A stretch of 64,000 bases of DNA from Mercurialis annua (lineage: Eukaryota; Streptophyta; Magnoliopsida; Malpighiales; Euphorbiaceae). The translations under genes were made by a program, and so were the position numbers. Below the pieces are notes generated by a model. The model was not told the origin of the DNA, searched no databases, and saw nothing but the letters and a program-made list of their open reading frames with translations. The stretch lies in the NCBI RefSeq assembly GCF_937616625.2, contig NC_065577.1:29153501-29217500 (forward strand), written 5' to 3'. Shown piece by piece: positions 47,237-59,038 of the stretch (position 1 is its first letter; every line of letters starts with the position of its first letter).

Positions 47237-50066
47237 TGTCACGACCCATTTTCATGAATCGCGACCGGCGCTAGGGTATGGGTATGGTTGTACCGAAACC
47301 CGTAGCTAGCCTTGCGGATAACAAACATTTATCATTAACAACATTGTACCTGCATAAAACCACATGCTCGGGGGCAACCGAGACTCCAACCTAGTCTAGC
47401 AGTTTATATGTACAACATATATATAATAAAAGCTCGGTCAACTCCGAGTCTCTAACATGGCTTAAATATTAAAATAACCTAAGTTAATATAATAATGCTA
47501 ATCAACAAATAATCCAATTGAATTAACCTGACAACAAGTACTATAACAAGTAAGACTTCTAATTACTACTGCGGTCTAAGAGAAAAATCATTTCAATAAC
47601 ATTAATAAAATAAAGTAAGACCTCCGAGGAAATAAAGAATCGGAGACCAGTTGACTCGCTCAAATCATAACCCTGGAAAAATTGGGAAAGCAACGGGGTC
47701 GGATATACTGAGATGAGTTCATACAACTATTTACATTTATTAAGTGAAATCCTTTAAAAACCTTAAAACATTTGTAAAACAATTTATCATTATGGATAAG
47801 CATTGAAACCCTAAACCACAAATATCTAAATCCAGTTGTCGTGCCGGTGAGACGTATCTCCATAACCGATCTCCGACTGTCACTCAAATAAACATGTGAG
47901 TCCCAGGAGACGTATCTTCCACCGGCGCCCTCACTAAGGCGAGACGTATCTCAAACCTACCTCAATACCATATGATCATATACCGGTGCGCATGCAGTCT
48001 CGATGATGCCCATCGAGTAGCCCGTTCCAATTCAGACCCATAATGTCGAAAACAGTTCGAAAGCTGTATATACAATATATCTATATATGCAAAAATACAA
48101 TTTACTTAATAAAGCGGTAAATAGCGATATAAACTCACTGCTTGCTAATCCACGTGAAAACTCCTGGCAAGCAACCTAGACTCGGTTCGCCTCAAAAGGA
48201 CGAACAGTCGACGAGTCTAAACAAATGTAAAATATTATTAAAACGGACCCTAACTCTAGAGAGTACTAGACACCACATAGGACTAGCACACACAACAACA
48301 CGCCAACGTATAATCAAACACATAAGATTAAGACGTATTAAAACTATAATCCAAGTTATAGAAATCAAATCATATAAGTTATATATATTAAATTACAATT
48401 CAAGTAATTTATTAAACAATTTAATTTAACCCAAGTTAAAATTTATATCAGTGGGTCAGCCGAGTTATTGAAAACTACCAAGTTTCTTCCCACTAATAGG
48501 GCGACCACAGTCTAACCCAAACCAAAACTTTATTAAATTTATAAACCCGAGTTCATAAATTAAAATACTTGATAAAATAATTATCTATATTAAGATAGAT
48601 TTTAATATCTCCAAATTCAAGTAACCCAAGTTACAACCAAAATTTAACCATTTTAAGTTTATAAAAGTTTAGGGACCAAACTGTAATTTAGCCAATTTGA
48701 TTTTCGAAATCAAATTTAATTACTTATTTTCAATTTATTAAATTATAAATCAAATAAAAGTATAAAAGTTTATCCAATTGATAAAAACTTAACTCAAATA
48801 AGTTTTTAGAAACCTTAGAGGCTAAACTGCAAATAAGCCGAATTGACATTTCCATTACAATTAAATATAATTACCTGAGTAATTATATTAATTTAAGTTA
48901 TAAAATATTTAACATATTCAAATTGTCTATTAAAATTGAAACAAATACAAACGTTATTATCGAAAACCAAAATTATAGTTAAACAACTTAAGGGATTCAA
49001 AGTATTTAAACAAACAAAAATGACAATCATACTAGCCATTTAACCATCTCCTACAGTTCATATTATAAAACCAAGCTCCTGCCATCTAAACCCAGTAACT
49101 ATGCAAACTTGCCAATTCAAATTCAATTACAGCAACATGTAAAACTATTATCAAAGCCAATCGATAATCACAAGTTTAGATCATAAAGAGAATGGTGATA
49201 ACGATATTAAGATAACACAACAACTAGAATAAAGCTATGGCAGCAACATACATTCGGCAAAACTCAAGAACATAGCATCAATATAACATTCACAAGGCGG
49301 AATCGAAACGACGATGAAACAACCTAATCTGTAACACGGTTTACACATAAGAGTGGCAGTAATAACCAATAGCATGAACAGCAGCAACAATCCAAAGAAT
49401 GGCAGCAAGTTATATTAGAAACGACGAAACGGAACGGCAACGAACGGAGTAAGCTTTACGTACCTTTATTGATTTCAATACGTGAGATTCGAAGAGATCG
49501 TTAAGGCGATGCGAACCGTCAAAGAACAATCAAATTAAAGCCTAACATTAAGATACGAAATCAAGAACCTTATTTGACAATATAATGAATATAACGAACG
49601 AAACCAATTTAGTACTCACCGAACTTGAATTGAAGCAATGAATGAAAGAGTTGATGATTGATGATGGTAATGTTAAGAGAAGGTTTCTCTCTGAAAACGT
49701 CGGCTAGGGTTTTCACAAAACGAGTTAAAAGAGTGTTGGTCGAATAATGGGGTCTATTTATAATGGGGTCTATTCAGCAGCGGGGCGCGATGGCAGGCGC
49801 GTCGCGAGGCGCGACGGGCCATCGCGCCCTGCCATTAATTTTTAAAGAGGGCGCGACGCGAGGCGCGTTGGTCCTGCCGCGCCTTCCATCGCGCCTTGCA
49901 GGCAGAAATTATAAAACGGGCCCGAAACGGGCCCCGAGCCCGGTGACGAAGTGAATCCGATTCCGAACTTCAAAAATGGACTAATCGAGCCGAAACACGT
50001 GAGATACGGAAGGTGAAACGAACGAATAACTATCAGAAACATAAACGGAAAACACAGGGTATTACA
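47237..50066 (-). repeat. 5' LTR of element B
   Basis: This 2,830-bp LTR is nearly identical to 39,762-42,599. A local rearrangement at 49,750-49,775 duplicates GGGGTCTAT. The GC-rich hairpin cluster is at 49,781-49,902. Confidence 0.93.
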
Positions 50067-51332
50067 ATTAATCTATTTTTTTTACTAAATTTAATTAATT
50101 CTAATAATTGTTTTTTACATATTTAATGGATATATAATTAATTTATATTCTATTAAAAACAAAAAATGTCATATTCATCTTAATTTTTTTTTTAAATTTC
50201 AGTCGTCGGTTCGTTGACACCGCCGCCGTTTGAGACCCAATTGTTCGTGTTCCAATAAACAATATGAGAGTAATATACACAACAAACATACGACAATATT
50301 CATAATTCAACTATACACACATAAACCTAGAAATAATCACTGAATAGACTGCTTATTTAAATGACGAGTATAATTTTTTTCTCATTTTTTTCTTTAAAAA
50401 GTGAAGCTCATTGTGGTGTATCAATATATATCATGATGTTTATAAGCATAAACGCATATGTCATTTTACTCGACATAGCCAAAAATATATCTTAATTTAG
50501 ACATAACTATTTTATTTACTACCTAAACCCAGTCATAACAAGATCTCAACAACATTAAAAATAATAAATCAAGTTCAAAATCATCATGAACATTAAACAC
50601 TTTCACCAAATTTAATTTAACATTAATTCTTAAGTAATACATTAATTTCATTTTTAATTACATATTCATTAAAATATATTATAATATAAATATATTAGGT
50701 TTAATTAGGTTTAATAAAAAAAATTAATTTTATTAGTGTTAAATAGGAAATATTAATTATTTTAAAATATATATAAATTTTATAAATTATATAATTAATT
50801 TACTAATTATTAAATTTAAAAATTGGTTTGAATTAAAAATTAGGTTTATTCACCTAAAAATACCAAACCTATTTTTTTTTGTCAGTTATAGTCAACCCTT
50901 ATTTAAATATTTCAGCTGTCATGCCAGCCAATTGCTTAGTTGGCGGTGACGTGGACGACACGGTGTCAGAAAAACCGGTTCGATTCAAAAATGGCTAAAA
51001 AAGAAACAGAACATATAAGGTTTGGCTAAATCTGGTGATTTTTAAAGGTTTGGCTATAATTGACACAAAACGTATAGATTTGGCATTTTTTTGTGATTAA
51101 GCCTTCTGAAAATGTATTTCGTTTATATGAATATTTCATAATTGTCTTTACGTTAATTGGAAAAATGTTTCAATGATATTTTCTAAAATCATATCGTATA
51201 TGAGATATGATCTAGTTTTATATTTGCGAAAAATTTAGAGAGGTTCTTAGGCGTGTTACGGGTTTTGTAACAACCATTCCCATTTCCTACCGCCGATCTC
51301 GGCTTGAATTTTCAGGGTGGAAATCGGGTCGT

Positions 51333-51542
51333 GTCTCTCATGTGATTAAACCACAGATAGTGGAAGTGGAAGTAGACGAAGAAGTGTCATAAGAAGAATA
51401 ACTAATAGAAATTTCTGATATGTAAGTGCGAAACCTACGAAGAAAAGAGACTCTAACGATGAGAGTTATTTAAAAGAATCACTATATTAAAGAGTATACG
51501 AGTATGTAGCAAAAGTTTAATTTCGAGGACAAATCTATTATA
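51333..51542 (+). pseudogene. pol: Chromovirus F integrase end and chromodomain, decayed
   Basis: The + strand reads SHVIKPQIVEVEVDEEVS and, after two stops, VRNLRRKETLTM and KNHYIKEYTS. These line up with SHVIVPQSVEIDQELSYEE, VRRLRNKEIPMV and RNHSVEECTWE in element C, the C-terminal chromodomain region. It is the continuation of 36,100-36,465 beyond solo LTR D. AATTTCGAGGAC (51,520-51,531), typical of the chromovirus 3' end before the polypurine tract, follows. Confidence 0.7.
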
Positions 51543-51983
51543 GGCTTAATCACTCAAAAGCCCCTCACCTTTAAACTTTTTTTCAATTACACTCTGACGT
51601 AGAAAAATCCTCTCAGAACCCCCCCCCCCCCCCTTTAGATTCTTTTTCAATTGTACCCCAAACTATTGAATTGACCTCTTTTTACATAAATTTTTTTTAA
51701 AATAATCTTTTATTTTTAATCTATATTCTAATTAAACACTAATATTATTAATAATGTAAAAAATCATTCTTCCTAAATTTATATCCAATAACTTTTTAAA
51801 TCAAAACCATGAAATTTTTCAAGTGAAAAAAAGTATAAAGGTGGAGGTATTTTGAGAGAATTTTCCTACGTCAGGGTGCAATTGGAATGGAATTTAAAGG
51901 TGAGAGGGTTTTGAGAGAGTTTTTCAACGTCAGGGCGCAATTGAAAAAAGTTTAAAGGTGGAGGGCTTTTGAGTGATTATGCT
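51543..51983. mobile_element. MULE-type foldback 2
   Basis: This 441-bp element starts GGCTTAATCACTC and ends GAGTGATTATGCT. It has inverted arms (CCCCTCACCTTTAAACTTTT and its counterpart) and 9-bp flanks TCTATTATA and TATATTATA (8 of 9 match). A run of 15 C lies at 51,619-51,633. The right arm holds a partial tandem duplication. It sits in the 3' end of F, between the coding end and the polypurine tract. Non-coding. Confidence 0.85.
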
Positions 51984-52004
51984 TATATTATAAGGAGGGG
52001 TGAA

Positions 52005-52625
52005 TGTAATAACCCTAAAAGTTTTATAATGATAAATGGATCGTGCCACGTGTCCTAAATTGTGAAATTTAGGTCAAGTAGGTCGAGAATGAGAATCGAG
52101 CTAAGAAGTATAATCAAAATCAGTATATTACATGGATCGCAAAATAATAATTTTAATTAGAAAATATTATTCGTTGCAGTAGTTATTAGCGGGACTAAGT
52201 TAAAGCTAAAATAATTAATATAAAAATAAAGTATTAGTCCCTAACTAATAATTTTCACACCAACATCCGTGAAATATTATTAAGAATTAATCGGAAAAGG
52301 GTTTTTGAAAGTTAAGCACGACGATTAATTGAGAATTTGAGTCAAAGTACAAATTAGCCGTTTTGAGTTAAAATGGACTTTTAGCCACTTCGAGGCAAAG
52401 TGGACCTTTAACCAACAACTTACCAAGTAAGGGAATGACATCTTTTACTTGGTGGCTAAGGGAATGAATTTTATTCATTTCATTTCTCATAAATAAAAAG
52501 AGAAAGAAATGATTTCTGAGGTGGTTTGAAAGCACGTCGGTTAATTAGTTGAGTTTAAGTGTACTTTAACCAAGCCAAAGTGGACTTTTAACCTTTTTCT
52601 TATGTCATTAAATTAGTCATTAAGG
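52005..52625 (+). repeat. Start of chromovirus F 3' LTR, truncated
   Basis: AAGGAGGGGTGAA (51,992-52,004) is the polypurine tract and TGTAATAACCC starts the LTR, which resembles the start of LTR D. It stops at about 52,625, where integrase sequence of element C begins, so most of this LTR is lost. Confidence 0.75.
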
Positions 52626-52627
52626 GT

Positions 52628-53755
52628 TGCCAGCAGGTGAAGCTGGAACATCAGAGGTCGTTTGGCTATCTGCAGCCACTACCTATTCCAGAGTGGAAGT
52701 GGGAGCGGATTGCCATGGACTTTGTTGTTGGTTTACCACGTACTCGACAGGGGTACGATTCAATCTGGGTGATAGTTGACCGTATGACCAAGTCAGCTCA
52801 TTTTCTTCCAATCAAGGTTTCGTATCCTGCTTCGAAGTTGGCTCAGTTGTACATCGACAGGATTGTCAGTTTGCATGGAGTACCAGTTTCGATTGTTTCT
52901 GACAGAGGTTCTGTCTTCACTTCGAGGTTCTGGAAAGCGTTACAGGAGTCCTTGGGTTCTCGATTGGACTTCAGTACAGCTTTTCATCCTCAGATTGACG
53001 GTCAGTCTGAGAGGACTATTCAGACATTGGAGGATATGCTCAGGATGTGCATTCTTGATTTTCAGGGTAGCTGGGATACTCATTTGCCGTTCATTGAGTT
53101 TTCCTACAACAACAGTTACCATGCGAGCATTGAGATGGCACCTTATGAGGCTCTATACGGACGCAAGTGTCGATCTCCTATCTGCTGGGAAGAGGTCGGC
53201 GAGCGGAAGTTGTCTGGTGCTGAGATTATTCAGATTACCTCAGAGAAGGTACCGTTGATAAAATGGAGGTTGGAGACAGCTTTTAGTCGGCATAAGAGTT
53301 ATGCAGATCCGAAGAGGAAAGACATCGAGTTTCAGGTAGGAGATTTTGTGTTTCTTCGGGTTTCGCCTATGAAAGGCGTGGTTCGTTTTGGTGTCAAGGG
53401 AAAGTTGGCACCGAGGTACATTGGTCCATATGAGATTTCAGAGAGGATTGGAGCTGTGGCTTATCGTCTGGTTCTGCCGCCAGACATGTCGTTAGTGCAT
53501 CCTGTTTTTCATGTTTCTATGCTGAGGAAGTGCATCTCAGATCCTTCACATGTGATTGTGCCCCAGAGCGTTGAGATTGACCAGGAGCTGTCCTATGAGG
53601 AACAGCCAGTTGAGATTGTCGATACGCAAGTGCGTAGGTTACGGAACAAGGAGATTCCGATGGTCAAAGTTCTGTGGCGGAATCATTCTGTTGAGGAGTG
53701 CACTTGGGAGACGGAGTCCGATATGCGGAAACGTTATCCTTTCCTCTTTCCTTGA
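52628..53755 (+). pseudogene. pol: Chromovirus integrase with chromodomain, 5'-truncated but open
   Basis: Integrase joins retrotransposon cDNA to the host chromosome. The frame is open for 375 codons from CQQVKLEH, the end of the HHCC zinc finger, to the stop at 53,753. Counting from the GTG at 52,637, the catalytic residues are Asp28 (AMDFVVGLP), Asp89 (VSDRGS) and Glu125 (GQSERTIQ). The last two are 35 residues apart, as in functional DD35E integrases. The GPY segment (APRYIGPYEISERIG) follows, then a C-terminal chromodomain-like segment (VRRLRNKEIPMVKVLWRNHS to TWETE). No start codon or upstream pol is present, so it cannot be made as an independent protein. Low decay suggests it is younger than F. 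Confidence 0.9.
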
Positions 53756-53869
53756 GGTACGTGTATCGTTGCTTAGGTGATTTAGTTGATTGTTTCTGTA
53801 CTTGGTGTGTTGTTATGTTTATTTGTTAATGTTTAAATTCGAGACGAATTTTTAATAAGTTGGGGAGAA

Positions 53870-56800
53870 TGTAATATCCCGTATTTTTAAATTTTTTTTT
53901 TTATTTTAATTATAAATTTTTGCATTCCGTCAAGTTTTAAGTAATTTATTATTATTATTTTATAATTTTATTTAATTTTATTTTAGTCGCTCGTTGATTC
54001 GATCGTGTTTCGATTCGTGTTTAGTGTGTATTATTAAATAAAAAAGAAAAAGAAAAAAAAGGGAAATTTTATGAAATGAAAATCATGCCATGCATGCAAC
54101 GTTAGAATTTCTTTCAATTTATGTTAAGCAACGTTGGCTTTTCTTTCAATTCATGTTAAGCCCAATTAATTACAAACAATTAAGCCCATCATTTGTTATG
54201 CTTCAATATAGAAGCAGAAACCATATTGTACAGTTAAAGCATCTGCGTACTATTTTTCCATCCTTTCGTTCCTTTTATTCGAACCCTAACTTCACTTCTC
54301 TATTTTATAAACAAAACCTAGCCGCCATTCTATAAGTTTTATGAGATCATAATATTCATCCCAACTCCCTTTAAATCCAAGCTTCGGTAAGTATTCTCAC
54401 GATTTTGTATGATTTTCTGTTTTGATTATAAAAATCGACAGTTTAGTATTTTGATCCGTTCTTCTTCGTTGTAGCGTCAAAATTGGATCCGTCTCGTCGT
54501 AATTGTAGTAGACACACGCCTCTACAATTCTCATCTTGATTTTTGCCAAAACGGTACATAATTCTATACGATATAGTCACCGCCGTTTCATCGTAATTGT
54601 GCGTGGTATTATTCTGTTCTAAAATTAAGTTGTTGCCGTCTTCTTCTATACCCTTGATTATGAGATATTGTGTTAAAGTGATATTCAACTCATGATTCTC
54701 TATTGTTATTGGTATAATCATGGCTTAAGTTGCGTTTGATCCGTTTCACGCCAATGTTCATGCTTGATAGAGTGAAATCTTTCTTGCCACTGCCGTATAA
54801 ATGTTTGCTTGGTTGATTAGTGTATTTTCATGGTGATAGGGTGTTAAGCTTGTGATTAAAGATTGCTAATGATTTTTGTTAAAGATTATGATTCTATTAC
54901 TTGGTAGCTTAGATTCATTCAAACTTATGGGTTTAGGCAGGTGACTCTGTTCATGGCAGTAGCAACATGGAATTGTTCTTTTGAATTAAAGAGATGGTTA
55001 AATGACATTAGCAATCACAAAAATTGTTTGGTTAAATCAATTGAACCCTTTTAAGATAGTTTTACCTATTGAACTTGAACTCGTTTGATTTTAGATAGAC
55101 AAATTTTATATTTTAGATTAATATAATTACTCGGTAATTATATTTGGTTTTAATTGAAATGTCAATTTGACTAATTTGCAATTTAGTCCCAAAAGTTTCT
55201 AAAAACTTATTTAAGTTAAGTTTTATCTTTGGATCCTTATTCTGATTTATAATTTAGTAAATTGAGAATAAATAATTAATTTGATTTCGAATATCAAATT
55301 TACTAAATTACAGTTTAGTCCCTAAACACTTTGAACCTAAATTGGCTAAATTACAGTTTAATCCTTAAACTTTTATAAACTCAAAGTGGTTAACTTTTGG
55401 ATTGTAACTTGAGTTACTTAAATTGCAAAACATTTAATTCTATTTTTTTTAAATAGATATTATTTTATCAAGTATTTAAATTATAAATTCGGGTTTATAA
55501 ATTTAATTTAATTTTAGTTTGGGTTAGACTGTGGTCGCCCAACCAGTGGGAAGAAGTTTGGTAGTTTTTAATAACTCGGCTGACTCACTGATATGGATTT
55601 TAACTTGGGTTAAAGTAAATTGTTTAATAAATTACTCGAATTGTAATTTAATATATATAATTTATATGGTTTGATTTCTATAACTTGGGTTATAGTTTTA
55701 ATACGTTTTAATCTTATGTATTTGATTATACGTTGGCGTGTTGTTGTGTGTGCTAGTCATATGTGGTGTCTAGTACTCTTTAGAGTTAGGATCTGATTTT
55801 AATTATAATTTTAATATTTTATTTAGACCCGTTAACTGTTCGTACTTTAGAGGCGAACCAGAGTTAGGTGCTTGTCAGGATCACATGGATTTAGCAAGCA
55901 GTGATTTTATATCTCTATTTACCTCTTTATTAAGCAAATGTTATATTTTGTAAATATATATGTATAAACAGCTTTTGAATTGTTTTCGGCATTGTGGATT
56001 TGATTTGGAACGTGCTACTCGATGGGCATCATCGGGACTACGTGCGCACCGGTAATGATTATGGTATTGAGGTAGGTTTGAGATACATCTCGCCTTAGTG
56101 AGGGCACCGGTGGAAGATACGTCTCCTGGGCTCACTATTTATTAAGTGATAGTCGGGGATCGGTTATTGAGATACGTCTCACCGACACGACAATGGATTT
56201 AGAATTGTGGTTTAGGGTTTCGTTGATAATCCATAATGAAAATGTTTTATTAAACGCTTTAAAGGTTTTTAACTTAATAAATGTAAATGGTTATATAAAC
56301 TCTACTCAGTAAATCTGACCCCGTTGTTTTTCCAAATTTTCCAGGTTTATGATTTGAGCTTTGGTCGATCTCCATTTCTTCATTCTCGGAGGTTTTTATT
56401 TTATTTTCAGAATAAAAGAGTCGAACTGTTTTAAACTCTTAGACCGCAGTAGTAGTATCAGTTATTCATGTCTTAGTCTTTTATTTATATTTTAGACTAT
56501 TGTTGTTGGATTGGTCCAACTATTATTTTATCAGCTTTGGCATGATTACAGTGTTTATGGAATTATATATATTATCATGCTGTTAGACATTATTTTGAAA
56601 TAAGCGTACTTCAAATATATGTTGTTATATTGTACTGCTAGATTAGGTTGAAGTCTCGGTTTCCCCCGAGCATGTGATTTTCTGCAGGTTTATTGTTTTA
56701 TATGTTATAAGTTGGTTATCTACAAGGCTAGCTACGGGTTTTGGTACAACCATACCCATACCCTAGCGCCGGTCACGATTCATGAAAAAGGGTCGTGACA
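53870..56800 (+). repeat. 3' LTR of element C
   Basis: This 2,931-bp LTR starts TGTAATATCCC and ends GGTCGTGACA. Its second half is clearly related to the LTRs of element B in reverse, for example the GAGATACGTCTC boxes around 56,080-56,190 and the final 60 bases. Confidence 0.9.
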
Positions 56801-56814
56801 TAACTCATCCTTAT

Positions 56815-57680
56815 TTGTTTTTCTGTTGTTTGTGAACCCTTTTTATGTGAAAATAACATTTTTAGTTGCTCCACTATCTAACCACCAAAAACCTGATGTG
56901 GTATCGATAAAATTGGATTCACATAATACAAGAGCCAAAGAGTTATCTGAATGCTCGTGCTTTACTAACCAAACTTTAAATGTAGAGGAGTCAGCTTTCT
57001 TATGACCTTTCTTCTTCTAAAAGAAGCATGTTAATTCTTTCTTAAGACACCTTAAGAACCACTCACAGCACTAGACTGACCGGTTTTCTTAGAAGTAAAA
57101 TTCTTTGATTTCTTACCTTTCTTTTTGTATTAAGCCTGAGAGACAAAAGAGTCGTATTGCTACGCTCTGCCTTTATTTTGTCCTCCTCAAAAACACATAT
57201 GGCAATGAAATCGTTGACATTCAATGGAACCTCATAAGAATTATAAGTAATTATAAGCGTTCCAAACTCCTATGGTAGAGTGTTTAATGCTTGATGAACT
57301 ATACAAGCATGAGGAAGAACAATGTCTAGGTGTTTCAGCTTATTTTGAATGTGAACTTTCATAAGGATTTACTCCCTAACACTTCCTAAACCAGTATACT
57401 TTATGGGATATAATTACTTTAAAAGGGTACCTAAATTGACACTCAGTATCTCAAGGATACATGTACTAGGAAATTCCTTGCAATAGTGGTCTTAGAAAGA
57501 CCACTGAGCAATGTTTCAAAATCGACCTCTTTATGGTCAAATAGCTCATGCAATTTGTCTTATACCATGTCGAATAAATTTCCTAATCCACATCAGAACT
57601 AGCATCAGTGAGGTTATTAGGTTTAGGAATTTTTAATGCAAGATCAATATCTGCTAATTCCATAGCCAACTAAATGTCTC
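56815..57680 (-). pseudogene. Ty1/copia gag and protease start, decayed
   Basis: Reading right to left, a frame near 57,560-57,660 gives MELADIDLALKIPKPNNL and then TWYKTNCMSYLTIKRSI, typical of copia gag. A CCHC zinc knuckle remnant is at about 57,005-57,035 (CFF, stop, KKKGHKKAD; two of its Cys are lost). Then WLVKHEH is followed by WWLDSGATKNV at about 56,855-56,895, which carries the copia protease active-site DSG. Several stops and frame changes occur. The rest of pol is missing because element C's LTR ends at 56,800. Confidence 0.75.
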
Positions 57681-59038
57681 TTTACTATATTTTTAAAATT
57701 AGAACTATTCAACATCACAATCATAATTGTGTTGTTGTTAATTGAAAAAGTGAGTGAAAAAATAAACAATGTAACACTTTATTTTTAGCACAATTTAGAA
57801 CAATTAAATGCTCCAAGCCACAAAATAGCATAATCCGAAAAATTTTAACGCATCATTATATAAACACCTTTGGACAGAATACACAGCATGCAATAAAAAA
57901 AATTCCATATATAGAGTGGATCTGAAAATTTAGCAATTTTCGTAGATTTACCACCTTTGGGTGAATAAACCACTACAACTTCATTTCCAATCATATTCTA
58001 TATATATCATCTTAAATTTAACATATAATAACACCTTTGGGCAGAATATTATATATTTAATATAAGACATCTCTAAAACATACAGGATCTTTAATTTATT
58101 AAAAATTTAGGAAAAATAGGCCACTTTGGTGACTACAATTTTCTACCAAACTTGAAATAAATTCCTACATCGAGATACCCTTTATATTGTTCTATAAAAC
58201 TTTATTTATTAATTATGATTTTAATTCTTATGAAAATGGGGCCTTTATTGTTCATAAAATCATAATCTTTAAATTACATTGTTGATATTACTTTATGAGA
58301 ATTAAAAAATTCTCCTTTATAATGACAATTTTATGCTCAAATGTATAAATAAATTAATGAGATATCAATATATCTCTTTAATTGTCATAAACTTTAATTA
58401 TTTTGACTCCATAGTCAAATTAGGATGAAATTGGATTAAAATTTTTTAATTTGGACTAAACTGTAAGTTATTTTGGACTTAAATGGAAGAAAATAAACTT
58501 TATAGGAAATTTGGTAAAACCAAAAAATTCTAGGGACCAATCTGGATATTTTTCCAAATTACAGGACTTGGAAGACATAAAATAAACTTTATAATCAATC
58601 TGGTAAAAGACCAAAAATACAGGGACCAAACTGGACAAAAATCTAGAATCCAGAATTATCTCCCACCGAGCGCGTGCACTCCACACTTACGTGGCAAGCA
58701 CGCGCCCATATCACACCCGCGCGTCTGATACACGCGCATCTTCTTCCGGTGATTTAAGCGGTGCAATCTTAGCTTCAAAGGAAACATTTATTTTCCTTTG
58801 CAGAAACCAATTTGCTTAACAAATCATCCGAAAATAACCTCCAGTGCCTTAATTTTAGCCAAATCTTAACAAACTTTAACCAAAAATTAATCCCACCATG
58901 CAAACTAATTTAATCAACTTTATGTGCTAAATTAAATGATTAAATTTGCATCATCCTTAATAAATCAAAATTCAATTCAATTGTTTAATTTTCTTAACTT
59001 AATGAAAATTAAAACGGTTTTAAGAACATGCATCCAAT
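57681..59038 (-). other. Leader region of the copia remnant
   Basis: AT-rich sequence between the PBS and gag. The 1.3-kb length is long for a leader, so it may hold an unrecognised insertion. GC-rich words (ACGCGCGGG, CGCGTGC) occur at about 58,668-58,740. No gene seen. Confidence 0.4.

Larger units (their letters stand above)
39762..50066 (-). mobile_element. Chromovirus-type LTR element B with decayed interior
   Basis: The flanks are ATTAA (39,757-39,761 and 50,067-50,071). The LTRs are 2,838 and 2,830 bp and differ at only a few sites per several hundred bases. The PBS places the 5' LTR on the right. The 4.6-kb interior has no long open frame, only one recognisable integrase scrap. LTR resemblance to element C (shared GAGACGTATCTC, CGGCTGACTCACTGATATGG-like and terminal sequences) suggests the same family. 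Confidence 0.93.
39403..51103. mobile_element. Long-TIR MULE (foldback type) containing element B
   Basis: The element begins GGCTTAATCACC, ends GTGATTAAGCC, and is flanked by a perfect 9-bp duplication TTCTGAAAA (39,394-39,402 and 51,104-51,112). The inverted arms are more than 400 bp: 39,403-39,761 continuing after B at 50,072-50,150, against about 50,640-51,103. Without B the element is about 1.4 kb with no transposase, so it is non-autonomous. It is inserted in solo LTR D. Confidence 0.93.
36466..51332 (+). mobile_element. Chromovirus-type solo LTR D, split by MITE and MULE
   Basis: LTR sequence covers 36,466-39,393 and 51,113-about 51,332. It starts TGTAATAATCC and reaches GGGTCGTG but lacks the final ACA. 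Integrase F flanks it on both sides, with about 30 codons missing at the right junction, so a small deletion removed the LTR tip and adjacent host sequence. Inserted in it are a Stowaway MITE (36,995-37,276) and a MULE (39,403-51,103). Confidence 0.75.
52626..56800 (+). mobile_element. Truncated chromovirus (Tekay/Del-like) element C
   Basis: Only the integrase end and the 3' LTR remain. The left junction falls inside the integrase zinc-finger region, directly against truncated LTR F, without a target duplication. The polypurine tract AGTTGGGGAGAA precedes the LTR. Confidence 0.85.

Noticed and set aside
40224..48429. Conserved ORFs found twice (40,224 and 47,660; 40,667 and 48,142)
   Set aside because: They are conserved only because they lie in the two LTRs of element B. 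They have no protein motif.
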